From: Manihot esculenta
Taxonomy: Eukaryota; Streptophyta; Magnoliopsida; Malpighiales; Euphorbiaceae
Length of the DNA stretch: 64,000 bases
Direction: 5' to 3'
NCBI RefSeq assembly: GCF_001659605.2
Contig: NC_035161.2
Coordinates: 30,117,691-30,181,690 of the forward strand
Below are positions 11,008 to 21,500 of this stretch, piece after piece. A model generated the notes under the pieces. That model did not search any database, was not told the origin of the DNA, and saw only the letters and a program-made list of their open reading frames with translations. Made by a program: the position numbers and the translations under genes. The stretch's first letter is position 1. Every line of letters begins with the position of its first letter.

Positions 11008-12089
11008 TGTAATACCCGGCTAGACTCCGGTATCAGAATTCCTACCGTCCGGTGGGATCTCGGATGTCGAAAACCTCTAGAAGGGTAAAAGTATGTTTTT
11101 ATGATATGTTTTCATGTTTTTAATAATTTTAAGTATGTTTTCACATGAATTTTGTATGAAAAGTCTTTGGAGGAAAACCCAGGTTCGGCCGCCGAAAGTC
11201 AAGTTCGGCCGCCGAACATGCATGTGTTTTGCAGGCACGTTAGGCCCCCGAAAGCATGAGAAAAGGGGAGTCCAGGTTCGGCCGCCGAAACTCAAGTTCG
11301 GCCGCCGAACATGGCATGCATGCGGAGGCACATTTGGCCCCCGAACGTGGCCTGGCCAGCCACCTATAAAAGGGGCACTTAGCCGAAATGGGGGAGCTTT
11401 CTCCCATTTTCGGCCACAGCTAGCTTCCGACCTCCCTCTCCCCACTCCCTTTATCCCCAAAGTTGCAGGTACAGGATAGATCAAGAAGTCGGCTAGAGTG
11501 AAGTCAAGCCTTGTATGTTGTAATAGATAGTAGTGGACATGAACATGATGTAATGAGTAATTATGACCATGTAATGTAATGAATGAGTAATGTATAGTTA
11601 TGATATGTAATGATGATGATGATTGAGGATTAGTATGTGCTTGACCCTATGTTTATGGTTATCCCCTTGGCACATGATCTATAGAAATGTTTTTATGATG
11701 TATTTGATAGTCCAAGCTTATCGAATGATGAAATACCCCATTGGAGCATTTGATGAGGACTCCAGTGGTGGTTATGTTATTGATGTGCACATGTTCAGGT
11801 TAAGCTTGGAAAAAGAAAGAAAAAAGTTTACAGCTTTATGTATGTTGATCATGTATGGGATATTACAGGTTACGGGAGGTATGTTTGGCTTGCTACGGGT
11901 CCCGGCGGCCTTAAGCCGATCTGGATCCTAGCGCCGGTAACGGGTCGGATTTCCGGGTCGTTACAATGTTGATCATGTATGGGATTAAACAGGTTTACAG
12001 GTTACATGTCAGGCTTGCTACGGGTCCCGGCGGCCTTAAGTCGACCCGGATCCTAGCGCCGGTAGCGGTCCGATTTTCGGGTCCTTACA
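11008..12089 (+). repeat. Chimeric, shortened 3' LTR of the chromovirus
   Basis: The first ~440 bp (to about 11447) match the 5' LTR closely, with TATAAAA at 11365-11371 and an extra palindrome unit near 11185-11215. At CCTCTCCCC the sequence jumps to a more diverged LTR 3' portion that ends GTCGTTACA at 11965. A second LTR tail (11966-12089) then resumes with the host LTR sequence. The simplest history is insertion of a related LTR here, followed by deletion of about 1.3 kb or more between matching CT-rich motifs. Confidence 0.85.
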
Positions 12090-12160
12090 ATAGGCTTTGG
12101 GCCATTTGTCTCCTCTTGGGCCCGGCCTCGCTCAGGGCAAAGGAAGCCCGGCGGTCATCA

Positions 12161-12179
12161 ATTGCCCCTTTACCTCCTC
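12161..12179 (-). promoter_or_regulatory. Polypurine tract of the outer element
   Basis: On the minus strand this reads GAGGAGGTAAAGGGGCAAT, directly before the TGATGACCGC start of the left LTR. It supports minus-strand orientation of the outer element. Confidence 0.75.
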
Positions 12180-13756
12180 GGCAGTTATTACATGAATGGC
12201 GAGGGGGTAAATCCTTGGATTCTATAGGTGACCGCATGGCCCGAGAACTGCTCCTGTCAAAAGTGTTTTTTCCTTGCCTTTTTATTCCTTTGTCTTTCTA
12301 TTTTGATGTTTGAATGTATGGCGATCTGGAGATGTGTATTTGATGATATTTCACCTCGGCCTGTGCCTCATCATTATTTTCTACTCAGACTGTCTTCTGG
12401 CTTTATGAATTTTACTTACTTGATGGATCAGGCCGGCTCTATTGAGACTTTGCTAGTTGAACTGATTCGGGCTAAGGGCTCGAAGTCTGGTTAAGCTTCT
12501 GACTTGCGAGTTTTTCTTATTCTCATGAGGGCATTTCTGCTTTTTGGCTCATGACCTTGTCAGTGCTACGAGCTCAGACGTCTTATCCCTCTGGATGTAA
12601 CCTTTTGGAGATTAGCGCGGTCTGAGCTGTGTGCTCCACTAGGATATGGAGCTTGGCCTTTTGTTTACTGTGGGCGGATCCGAGCGTTGAACATGACCCT
12701 TCGCTTTCGTTTATCCCTTTGTGCGTTTCACATTGGTAGGCCTTTTCATGTAGGGAGCTCGTCTTTCTGTTGTTTCTTCTGTACTTAGCTTTATTCAACG
12801 TGATTATTTACTTGTTGCGAGTCCGAGAGCTCGGATTTTTGTTCTTTGCTTAGGTTTTTATGCCTAGAACCCGTGGTGCTGCTTGTGTTATGAGCTCAAA
12901 AGTTCTGGATTTTGTTTTCTTTACTTTGGTGCCCCGAGCTCTTCTGTGAAATCGGACTTAATTTCTTACTTTCTCGTCAAGCCTTATAAAGGCTATGTTT
13001 GAGTCTGACTGATTGTTTGTTCGGTTTTAACTTTTCTTTTATAGGCTTATAGCCTTGCCGGTGCAGACATAAGATTCCTCCAAGCTTCTGGGTAGATCGA
13101 CCCTAGATTGAAGAGGTCGGACTATCTGTTTTGGATTTGACCATACTGCGGTTCAGTTCTTTCGTATTCTAATGAGTCAGGGCTTTCTAGTGCCCCATTC
13201 GGTCGTTCAGAATGGTTTATTTGGCTTTTTACGTTGCTCCTGTCTCCTTGATGCATTATATGAGCATTTGGCTCTCGTGTATGTATCAGTTAGTTGGGTT
13301 TTTTGCCCCCGAGTGTTTTTGGGGCTGTCTATCCTCGAGCTTTTTGTGGGCTCTTTGCTGCTTAGACCTCTCTCTAGGCTGGTTGAGCTTGGTTTAGTGC
13401 TAGCGGTCAATGCTCGAGGTCGGGGCCTCTTATGATTGCCCCTGATTCTTTGTTTGGTTCTGTATTTTAGTATGCATTTAGCTTAGGATTCGCCTCGCTT
13501 TAATTCGGTCTGCCTATTGGATTTACCAATACCGAGCTCATTTTCTTGAGGTCGGCATGGTGCTTTGCCTCCTTTGACTGTCGTGTGAGATCAGAGTCCC
13601 TTCCTCTTAGGACTCGAGCTCCTTTGGGAGGTCGAGGTCTGGTCCTTCATTGGTGATTCAGGGCCCATCTTTCGTGTGAGATCGGAGCTGTGTTTTTATG
13701 AGTTGTTTTTGCGTGTTGTCATTGTATACCGCTGTTTGCTATGAGCATGTGACACT
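12180..13756 (-). other. Non-coding internal region of the outer element
   Basis: No retrotransposon protein domain is recognisable on either strand. The sequence is less AT-rich than the flanks, T-rich on the plus strand, and repeats short phrases such as GAGCTC and GGTCGGA. ORFs of 60-90 codons here carry no known motif. It probably serves as the long non-coding interior typical of LARDs. Confidence 0.6.
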
Positions 13757-13960
13757 GGAAGATCTTTGGGGATCCCAGTCTTTGTTGCTCCGGGAGATCT
13801 TGGGGATCCCGCCGGCTGTTTTTTGCTCCGGGAGATCTTTGAGATCTTCGCCAGCCGTTTTTGCTCCGGGAGATCTTTGAGATCTTCGCCTGCCGTTTTT
13901 GCTCCGGGAGATCTTAGGGATCGCGGTCTTTAATCCGGGAGATCTTGGGGATCCTAGTCT
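13757..13960. repeat. Minisatellite of ~40-bp units
   Basis: About five imperfect tandem units built on GCTCCGGGAGATCTT, followed by GGGGATCC or TGAGATCTTCGCC. The unit contains the palindromic AGATCT. Copies differ by a few bases, and the last ones are shorter. Confidence 0.85.
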
Positions 13961-14259
13961 TGTGCTTGTCTGAGGTCTTTGAGCGAGATTCAGGATTTTT
14001 CTGCAAAATAAAAGCTTGCACAGAGCGTATATAACGAGAATGCTCGTTATTAATTCAATAATATTCATCAATAAATAATATGTCGCACATGTCACTTAGT
14101 TTCATATTTCATATGAACGTAAATTCATTTTTCGGTAATTAACATCAAGGCATTAATTGCAATTGAATGCAAGATATTGTATTCTGCCTAATAAAAACTA
14201 TCATAAAAAAGGTTATTTGTCCAATCACACAAGAAATTAATTTTAAAACAACCGACAAT

Positions 14260-14910
14260 TCAGGTGGTAAAATGAATTAATCTGACCTCGATAAAATCGT
14301 TCAGAAAACAAGACAGAGTAGTCTGCGGAGGCTTATGAAACGACAATCGCATCAACTGTCTAACTTTCTCGGGAGTTTGAGGCAACAAAAGACTGATGGC
14401 CTCATCCACAGTCTTCACTTGAAACATCCCTTCCTCCATATCCTTTTCTTCCAAGCACACTCCAACGCATCCCAGCACCACTCGCCCGACACGCTCCTTG
14501 AACTGAGCCGCCATACTGTAGGCGACAAAACCACCGTAACTTAGCCCCACGAGATCCATGTTCCTAGCATTAAGCGCATCCATAAGAGCCATGACACATT
14601 GGGCCTGAAACGCCTCGGTCCGCTCGGGTCGGGTCGTGTGGGAATCGCCGAAGAAGAGGAGGTCAGGGACATAGAGATTGAATTTAGACTTCAAAGGAGG
14701 GATGAAGTAGTTGAACTGCCACATTGCGTTGGCGTCGAAGCCGTGAATCAAGAGCAGCGAAGGCTTAGAGGGGACGTGACTTTTGGGGCCCCAGCAGTGC
14801 ATGACGGTACCATCGCAGAGATCGGTGGTGGAGGATTTGAGGCCCGCCTTAGTGAAGGAATAGTGATAACAGGAGTCTCTGGAAGCAGTGAAGCCAAAAC
14901 ACTTGGCCAT
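14260..14910 (-). pseudogene. Captured 5' part of a plant alpha/beta-hydrolase gene
   Basis: The ORF encodes the N-terminal half of a plant alpha/beta-hydrolase of the type annotated as monoacylglycerol-lipase-like. It shows the oxyanion loop LLIHGF (near residue 53) and the nucleophile elbow GLSYGG (near residue 123). Family members are about 300 aa; this has about 209 genuine residues, up to FLNDFIE. The frame then runs through a probable intron start (GAG followed by GTCAGA) and stops. The second exon, with the catalytic Asp and His, is not found in the following 2 kb. The fragment lies inside the outer LTR element in the same orientation, with about 150 bp of apparent gene leader upstream. 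It looks like host DNA (leader, exon 1 and the intron edge) taken into the element. A product would lack two catalytic residues. Confidence 0.8.
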
Positions 14911-15010
14911 TTCACGTCTCTATCTTCGTTCAAATTATCTAACCCTTGATCACTCAAGTCAAAACACTTTGCTTCTTCTCTAGGAGGAACGAGTGATCCA
15001 CAAAAACACA

Positions 15011-16290
15011 ATCAACTCGTTTGCAGCAGTGAAAGAAGCGGACAGTTTCATTTCTCTCCCCACCCCTAGTCTAAATGCAGAAAACCAGCAATGATGGATT
15101 TGCTAAGACCGACGGCATTACGCGAACCACAGCAGAGAGCGGCGACTAGACACGACGATCATTTTTATCCGACCTGAAATGTGAGCCCGATCTCCAACGC
15201 GGCTCCGACCTCGATCATAGATCTAAGCTCGAGCACAGATCCGACCTCAGCGAGTAATCTAACGCTGTGGTCGTCGAATTTGTCGAGTTCCTTTCTGTCT
15301 TGCTATTCCGACCAACCAACTTGCTGATTCAAATCTTGAGGGCAGTCTGGCCATCCGACCAAGAATGCGGGATCGTCCTCAAACATGGCTTTGACCTCAA
15401 GCTTACATCTATCTGACTTCACGATTTCAATCTCAAGCTTGGGTCCGTCGACTATTAAGCATGGGCTGGTTTATTCATGTAGTTCAATGCCCAATCGGGT
15501 TCGTGATGTTTACTGGGAATCTCTTGTTGGTTTGTTGAAGTTGTTCTTTCCATATTTGCTTTACCGACTTTTCTGAGCTTTTCCTTCGATCCGTTGAGCA
15601 TGGTCTGCTAGAACCTTCCCACTCAAAAGCTGATCGTCTGGTAGTATCTGTTTTAATTCTTGAAAGTTGCGGTTTCTCCATTTGCCGACGTATGGTGTTG
15701 GCTCCATCATGTTCACCCGTCTGCATTGACAGGTGGCGTCGTGCCGACCTTGCTTGTTGGAGTTCAGCCAGGCTAGCACTATTCTTTATTAGCAACTTCT
15801 TCACTAGGTCGACACACCTTTGGCAGCTCGGGCTTTTTTCAACCTTGATATCCCAACCCACCGACCTCTCGGTGCTCCGATCTACGAACTTTGCCGAAGT
15901 CCTCAATCAAAATTTGTGCTCGGCAGAGTTTGAGTTTCTTTCTCAAAGCCTTCCATACTCCTCCTCTCTAATTCATAGCAGATCTGCCCATCTAACTTTT
16001 ACAACATATGTACTGTTGATCTCACAGTTTCAACAAATATATACATCATCTAAAGTTTCACTTCATCATATCTCAAAGAAAAAGTTAGTAGTAATAAAAT
16101 TCAATAAATGTTAAAATAAACTATCTAAAATACTATCAAGATATTCTTGAACCAGTTGGATCTTTCTTTTCAGCTAGGTTATTCAGCTGGGTTATTGTAA
16201 ATCTCCAGCTTTCTTTTCGCATAAGCTTTCATACCTTCATGTGGATCTCAATGGGTGGATTTAGGAACTCCGGTGATGAAAAGATCTCCT
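15011..16290 (-). other. Leader-side interior of the outer element, with one unassigned ORF
   Basis: This lies between the captured hydrolase and the primer-binding site. A minus-strand ORF at 15484-15906 (140 codons, MRTSAKFVDRSTERS at its start) is basic and rich in Ser, Arg and Gln. Its position would suit a degraded gag, but I see no gag or zinc-knuckle motif. The 15160-15440 part repeats phrases such as CGACCTC. Nothing else is recognisable. Confidence 0.45.
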
Positions 16291-16291
16291 T

Positions 16292-16311
16292 CGTTCCCAC
16301 AGACGGCGCCA
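16292..16311 (-). promoter_or_regulatory. Primer-binding site of the outer element
   Basis: On the minus strand, TGGCGCCGTCTGTGGGAACG starts five bases after the end of the right LTR (16317). The leading TGG is complementary to a tRNA CCA end. I do not assign the tRNA with confidence. Confidence 0.8.
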
Positions 16312-16316
16312 TTTTT

Positions 16317-17969
16317 TGATAAATATTTTTCTCCTCCTACGCCATGATATATGTAACAGCCCGGCCCTCTCACCGGCACTGTTACCGTTCACGGCCCAGG
16401 GCTATCCCTCGCCTGGCCTCTTGCCACCTCGGACTTTCCACTGGCGTCGTGAACAGCTCTTAACATCCATTCACCCTCACGGGTTCCTGGCAGGATTTGT
16501 CCCCTTGGGTTCTCGCATCGCATCCTTCCCCAAGTGGATTTGGCCCAAATTTCCAAAGATCCACTTGGGGAAGGATGCGATGCGAGAACCCAAGGGGACA
16601 AATCCTGCCAGGAACCCGTGAGGGTGAATGGATGTTAAGAGCTGTTCACGACGCCAGTGGAAAGCCCGAGGTGGCAAGAGGCCAGGCGAGGGATAGCCCT
16701 GGGCCGTGAACGGTAATAGTGCCGGTGAGAGGGCCGGGCTGTTACATAAAAAGAATTGGAATAATTGGTACTCACTCTCACCAGACTATTCCCTTAAAGT
16801 GGGAGGTCAAGGGTTCGAGTAGTGGGGGAGGCGACCTAATTTCCAAAGGGAAATTTGGGCCAAATCCACTTGGGGAAGGATGCGATGCGAGAACCCAAGG
16901 GGACAAATCCTGCCAGGAACCCGTGAGGGTGAATGGATGTTAAGAGCTGTTCACGACGCCAGTGGAAAGCCCGAGGTGGCAAGAGGCCAGGCGAGGGATA
17001 GCCCAGAGCCGTGAACAGTAACAGTGCCGGTGAGAGGGCCGGGCTGTTACATAAAAAGAATTGGAACAATTGGTACTCACTCTCACCAGACTATTCCCTT
17101 AAAGTGGGAGGTCAAGGGTTCGAGTAGTGGGGGAGGCGACCTAATTTCCAAAGGGAAATTTGGGCCAAATCCACTTGGGGAAGGATGCGATGCGAGAACC
17201 CAAGGGGACAAATCCTGCCAGGAACCCGTGAGGGTGAATGGATGTTAAGAGCTGTTCATGACGCCAGTGGAAAGCCCGAGGTGGCAATAGGCCAGGCGAG
17301 GGATAGCCCTGGGCCGTGAACGGTAACAGTGCCGGTGAGATGGCCAGGCTGTTACAATATAGATCTGGCTTTCTTCTTGGTCCATCATATGGGTCCATCA
17401 AATGGGTCTCTCAATGTTCTATTTGATGAAAGGACCTGCAAAATAAGGAAAAACGGTCAGGGGTCTACCGGGGATGCCCCGGTGGAGACCCTCCGACGTT
17501 CCAGTTAGATTTTATGAATTAAAGTAGTATATTTAGGCAAGAGTTGCAGAGAGAAAATAAAATGGAGTCCAGGAAGGAGAAAAGAAGCAGATCCCCGGAA
17601 AGAGAAGATCCCCCCTTTTACCTGCCCCCTTCCTGCTATTATGCTACCTGTCTATGTCACTCAGGCTCGTACTTACGGACGTGTCAGACCCCCCTCTCCA
17701 AGCCAGGCGGCCATTTAATTCTCTCTAGTGCGCATGTGGGTAGGGCTGCAAGGTGTTTGGGCCTACTATTCTCTCCCGCTTCACTTCACTGGGTTGGACT
17801 TCTTCTTATTGGATCCGGACTCATGGTGGATCTGGCCCACCCCGCGTGTCCGGGTTGAGATTTGAAACGCTTGGTCGATCTTGCTTAAGGAGGACTTGAT
17901 AGGTTTTGGGTCATTGTTCTCCTTTTGAGCCCGATCTCGCTCAGGGCAAAGGAAGCCCGGCGATCATCA
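16317..17969 (-). repeat. Right (5') LTR of the outer element, interrupted by a TRIM-like element
   Basis: The parts 16317-16351 and 17362-17969 together equal the left LTR (719-1294 plus 12095-12160). The interruption occurs after GCCATGATATA. In minus-strand reading this is the upstream LTR and would hold the promoter. Confidence 0.9.
16352..17356 (+). mobile_element. TRIM-like multimer: inverted LTR plus three direct LTR units
   Basis: A ~1005-bp element flanked by perfect ATATA duplications (16347-16351 and 17357-17361). It has three direct units of about 196 bp (about 16557-16746 truncated, 16856-17051, 17161-17356), each ending GGGCTGTTACA or similar. They are separated by two 109-bp spacers (16747-16855 and 17052-17160). 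A fourth unit (16352-16547) lies in inverted orientation at the left, so both outer termini read TGTAACAGCC. Each spacer ends with purine-rich AAAGGGAAA just before TGGGCCAAATCC, a plausible polypurine tract, and holds GGTACTCACTC as a weak primer-site candidate plus GGGTTCGAG, similar to a tRNA B box. No coding capacity. Best read as a tandem TRIM with a head-to-head arm. Confidence 0.8.
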
Positions 17970-17974
17970 AGTAC

Positions 17975-18581
17975 TAATAAGACTAATGAACTTTAATTAA
18001 TAAATACATATTAATTATTATTATTATGATAAAAAGTATATACTTTCAATGGTAATTCATAAATATAGATGTATATTAATTTTATTTAAATTTATTATTA
18101 TTATTATTATATTTAAATTAAAAATCGCATTCTTTAAAAAAATTGAAAAATTACATATTAATTAGTAAGAATAATAAGATTGGACAAAATAGATAAATGG
18201 AAAAGAAATTGATAGGATTCTAACATCACTAAATTAAAATTTATTCCTTTTTAGGAATGTTTGAGATGATTCTAACATCACTAAAGGCCATTGATTTGAG
18301 ATGATTCTAACATCACTAAATTAAAATTAATTTATTTATATTAATCAAATCAATTGAATAGGATTCTAAGAACATTTTGCCTTACTATTTGAATAGAAAA
18401 TGAATAAAATTTTACATCCTAATTTGAAAATTGGGATACAAAAAGTGGCTTTTGTTTCCCTTCTCACTAATGGAAGAATTTCAGAAACATGGGTGGGAGT
18501 CAAATGTGAACAGAGAGCTCATCCTCTCCCTATTACAAGCTTGTCTGTACCTTTAGGATTCCTACACTGAACTCATATCTC
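17975..18581. other. Intergenic, AT-rich, with a short repeated phrase
   Basis: Follows the AGTAC flank of the outer element. GATTCTAACATCACTAAA occurs three times (about 18216, 18259 and 18302). No gene is seen. The part near 18500-18581 is probably the 3' UTR of the minus-strand gene that follows. Confidence 0.6.
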
Positions 18582-21500
18582 TCAATTATCTTCCCTGGTC
18601 TTAAGTGTTGGTATCTGTCCATGGTCCACAAAATCAATCTTGCTCAGTCTCAGACAGCACAACACTTCCTCCGGAAGCTCCTCTGGTTTTTGTGCCTGTT
18701 CAAGGTTGTCAAGTTTAAGTTTTTCCAAGAATGTTTTTCAAAGGTTTACATTGCTTCAATAACCCAGCAATAATGATGAACTTGATGAGGTTGACAAGTT
18801 ACCTGAATGGTTAAACCAAGATCAATAATTCCATTTTTGAGACGATCTCGAAATGAGTCAAGTCCCTTCCTTGATATGTAGCTGAATCTATGAATATCTA
18901 GATCAATCTCCAAATAATTTGGGCCCTGCATGTCAGACACTGTCAGTTAGCAGATACCTGGTAAAAATGTCTGTGTGTGGAAAGAATCTGAAGAATTCAA
19001 GCATATAAATCAATGGCAGAACTAAATTTGAAGGCAAATGTGTTGCTTCACCGTATAAAATTCATGCTGGGGGCGAGAGAGGACTGGTTTTTCATTGTAA
19101 GCATTTACAAGCTTCTTTTCAGCAGAACTTAAATTGAGATCCTCAGGATTCACCAGACCAGCCATTATCTTTAGTCTTTCTCTGAAGGGGACGTTCGATT
19201 CTTTCGCAAATCCTTTAACTTTTTCCATCTCATCCTCTATCAGTTTCTGTGAATTAGAAGAAATCGTGAACAAACCTCTGCATAATATAAAGCAAAATAC
19301 ATGCTGCCAAAGCAAATTGAAAATCCAAATTTACCTTGATATTATCCTGACATTGAGGAGAAATCTCTTGTTCAGAAACCTTAAAATACAGTACAAGACT
19401 CATTCCTTCTCCATCAGTCTCACCAAGGAACATTGCAGCAGGATAAGTGGGCAACTGCCACAAGACACAACAAGATAAGATGATGCTTGTAAGAAATTTC
19501 TCAGCAGCAAATGCACATGAAATTCCAGGAGGAACATATTATAATTACCTGGATATTTACAATGAGAAGAGAAGGGATTTTCCCTTCAACTTTTAGATTA
19601 GGAAGCTCAAGGTGCTGTGCAATGTGATGAACCTTTCTAGCGCAGATAAACAAATCAACACCAATGGGAGTATATGGGCTAAAATTTGGAGCAGGGCACT
19701 TCCTCTTATCTCTGCATTGTAGATCATTTATACAATTATATCTTTACCTAATCACAGAAACAAACAACAGAATAACTATTTGTGGATATCGGGTAAACAT
19801 CCAGTCAAAGGATGATTCAATGACATACTTGAAATAGGTCTCGCCACGGAGTTTGAAATTTGAGGGCGGAATCTCACACCAACATCCTGTAATTGACTTC
19901 TCTCCTGTGCTACATGGAATTACTAACCCTGCTTTCGGACGATACAGTAATCTTTTTGAAGTACCTGTAAGCATACACAAATAAAATTCTTTGTAATCTA
20001 ACCTTATTATCATAATCAAAGTACAAGATCAAGTGCCAATATTCTATTCAATGGCTACACCATGGTTTTAAAAAATGACCATTACATAATGGGTTTCGGG
20101 GATCCCTATAACAGCCCCCTTATGATCGTTACCATTACATAACAGTCGTCATCGGTCATTGAAAAACTTTATATCTTTTTTTTTTTTTTCCTATCCTCAT
20201 TTTTATCAGTTTTCACACTTTTTCAACAGTTTTAAAGGTAATATTTTTCATATTCTCTTCCCTTTCTCTTTTAAATTTCAATTTTTTCTGCATATTTTTT
20301 ATATAAGTTTAAATCCATCATAAACTAGTGCATTTCTAAGTTTACTCCTAAAAGTTAGTTAAACTTCTTGTATTTTAGTTTTTAGTTGTTGTTTCCTTTT
20401 TCAAATAAAAATTATGGATTAAAATATTAGTTTTGAGTTAAAATTATATTTTAAACTATTAATTTACTTGATCTATAAAGATCGTGTGGTTTTTCTTATT
20501 TTAAACTATATATTGTTTAATTTTAATTAAATAATTGATATTTGATATATTTATATTTATTATACATTTATATATATTATTCTAAATTAAATCTAATCAA
20601 TATAAATAAATTTTATAAATTGGTTTAAAAAATTTACGTAGAATCAGATAGATCTCTCCATTAACCGAAGATTTCATTGACTATTGACTAAGAAACTTGG
20701 TGTAAATTTAAAGGAACTTGGTGTAAATTTGAAGGAACTTATAAGTTGAGTACTTACAGTGTTCACTGTTTTCACCTCCATCACATGATTTCCTCTTAAA
20801 CGAAAGCCTGAAAACTGCTAATGTCTTTTGCTGTGCTGACGTATTTAAAACCTTTTCATTGAAGCTTATAGTAGGAACTAATCGAGATAAGCCAGATTTT
20901 AAGGTATTCTCTTGTGAGTCATGTCTATCCTCTTTTAAACCTTTAACGCTTCCATAATCCAACAATTTCTTCGTTATGTTTTCCTCCGTCTTCCCTGACA
21001 GCGATAGTTCATAACCTTGGGTACCAATGACTGCAAACCCCCTGGAGTCCTGTTCATCGTTGCTTACCCCATGCCCAACTCCATCTATTTGCACATAACT
21101 TTCGTGGTATTCTTCATATTTACCCATGCCATCCATAAAACATGAAGAACTTTCATACTGAAGCACTTGTCCATTTGCTATACTCCCAATTGTAGAGCCC
21201 ACCGAGGAAAACCGGTCTGCAGATAAATAATTACACCAGTAAGAATGCATACAGAGAAAAAAGAATACCTCCATTTTGTTTCTTTAAAGTAAATAAATAA
21301 AACTGCAAAAATACACAATCTACACATTAAGCTGCTGCTGAAAATGAAGAGTCATATCTTATGGATATAGTTAAGTAGAATTCTGAGTCAAAATTCCACC
21401 TCCAAGTATGCTGCTGAACTCATCATCAGAATCAGATTCCAGAATACTGACTGAATCAAACCAAGCTTCCTCTTGGCGAACTCCTGCAACAAAATTTTAA

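Larger units (their letters stand above)
1295..12089 (+). mobile_element. Ty3/gypsy chromovirus (Tekay/Del-like), full length with one nested solo LTR
   Basis: The element starts TGTAATACCC, ends CCTTACA, and is flanked by a perfect 5-bp TSD ATAGG (1290-1294 and 12090-12094). Order: 5' LTR (1295-3427 plus 5556-5653), primer-binding site, gag, protease-RT-RNase H, integrase with a chromodomain-like end, polypurine tract, 3' LTR. The order RT before integrase and the C-terminal chromodomain place it among chromoviruses; Tekay/Del clade is my assignment from motif style. It is defective: gag and pol lie in different frames, pol has two in-frame stops, and the 3' LTR is a chimera of only 1082 bp. 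It sits inside the left LTR of the minus-strand element, so it is younger than that element. Confidence 0.93.
719..17969 (-). mobile_element. Outer non-autonomous (LARD-like) LTR retrotransposon, interrupted by nested elements
   Basis: Two near-identical LTRs of about 643 bp bound this element. The left LTR is 719-1294 plus 12095-12160; the right LTR is 16317-16351 plus 17362-17969. Read on the minus strand the LTR begins TGATGATCGC and ends ATTTATCA. A primer-binding-like TGGCGCCGTCTGTGGGAACG lies 5 bp inside the right LTR, and a purine-rich tract abuts the left LTR at 12161-12179, so transcription runs right to left. The flanks GGTAC and AGTAC are a likely 5-bp TSD with one change. The internal 4.2 kb has no recognisable gag, protease, RT or integrase but carries a partial alpha/beta-hydrolase gene and a minisatellite. 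This fits a large retrotransposon derivative mobilised in trans. The size quoted includes about 11.8 kb of younger insertions. Confidence 0.85.

Noticed and set aside
14260..14910. Intact functional hydrolase gene
   Set aside because: The second half with catalytic Asp and His is missing within the element, and the frame ends inside probable intron sequence.
17544..17858. ORF starting MQRENKMESRKEKRS, also at 934-1119
   Set aside because: It lies in the LTR of the outer element, antisense to its transcription, and the two copies diverge in frame after about 25 codons.
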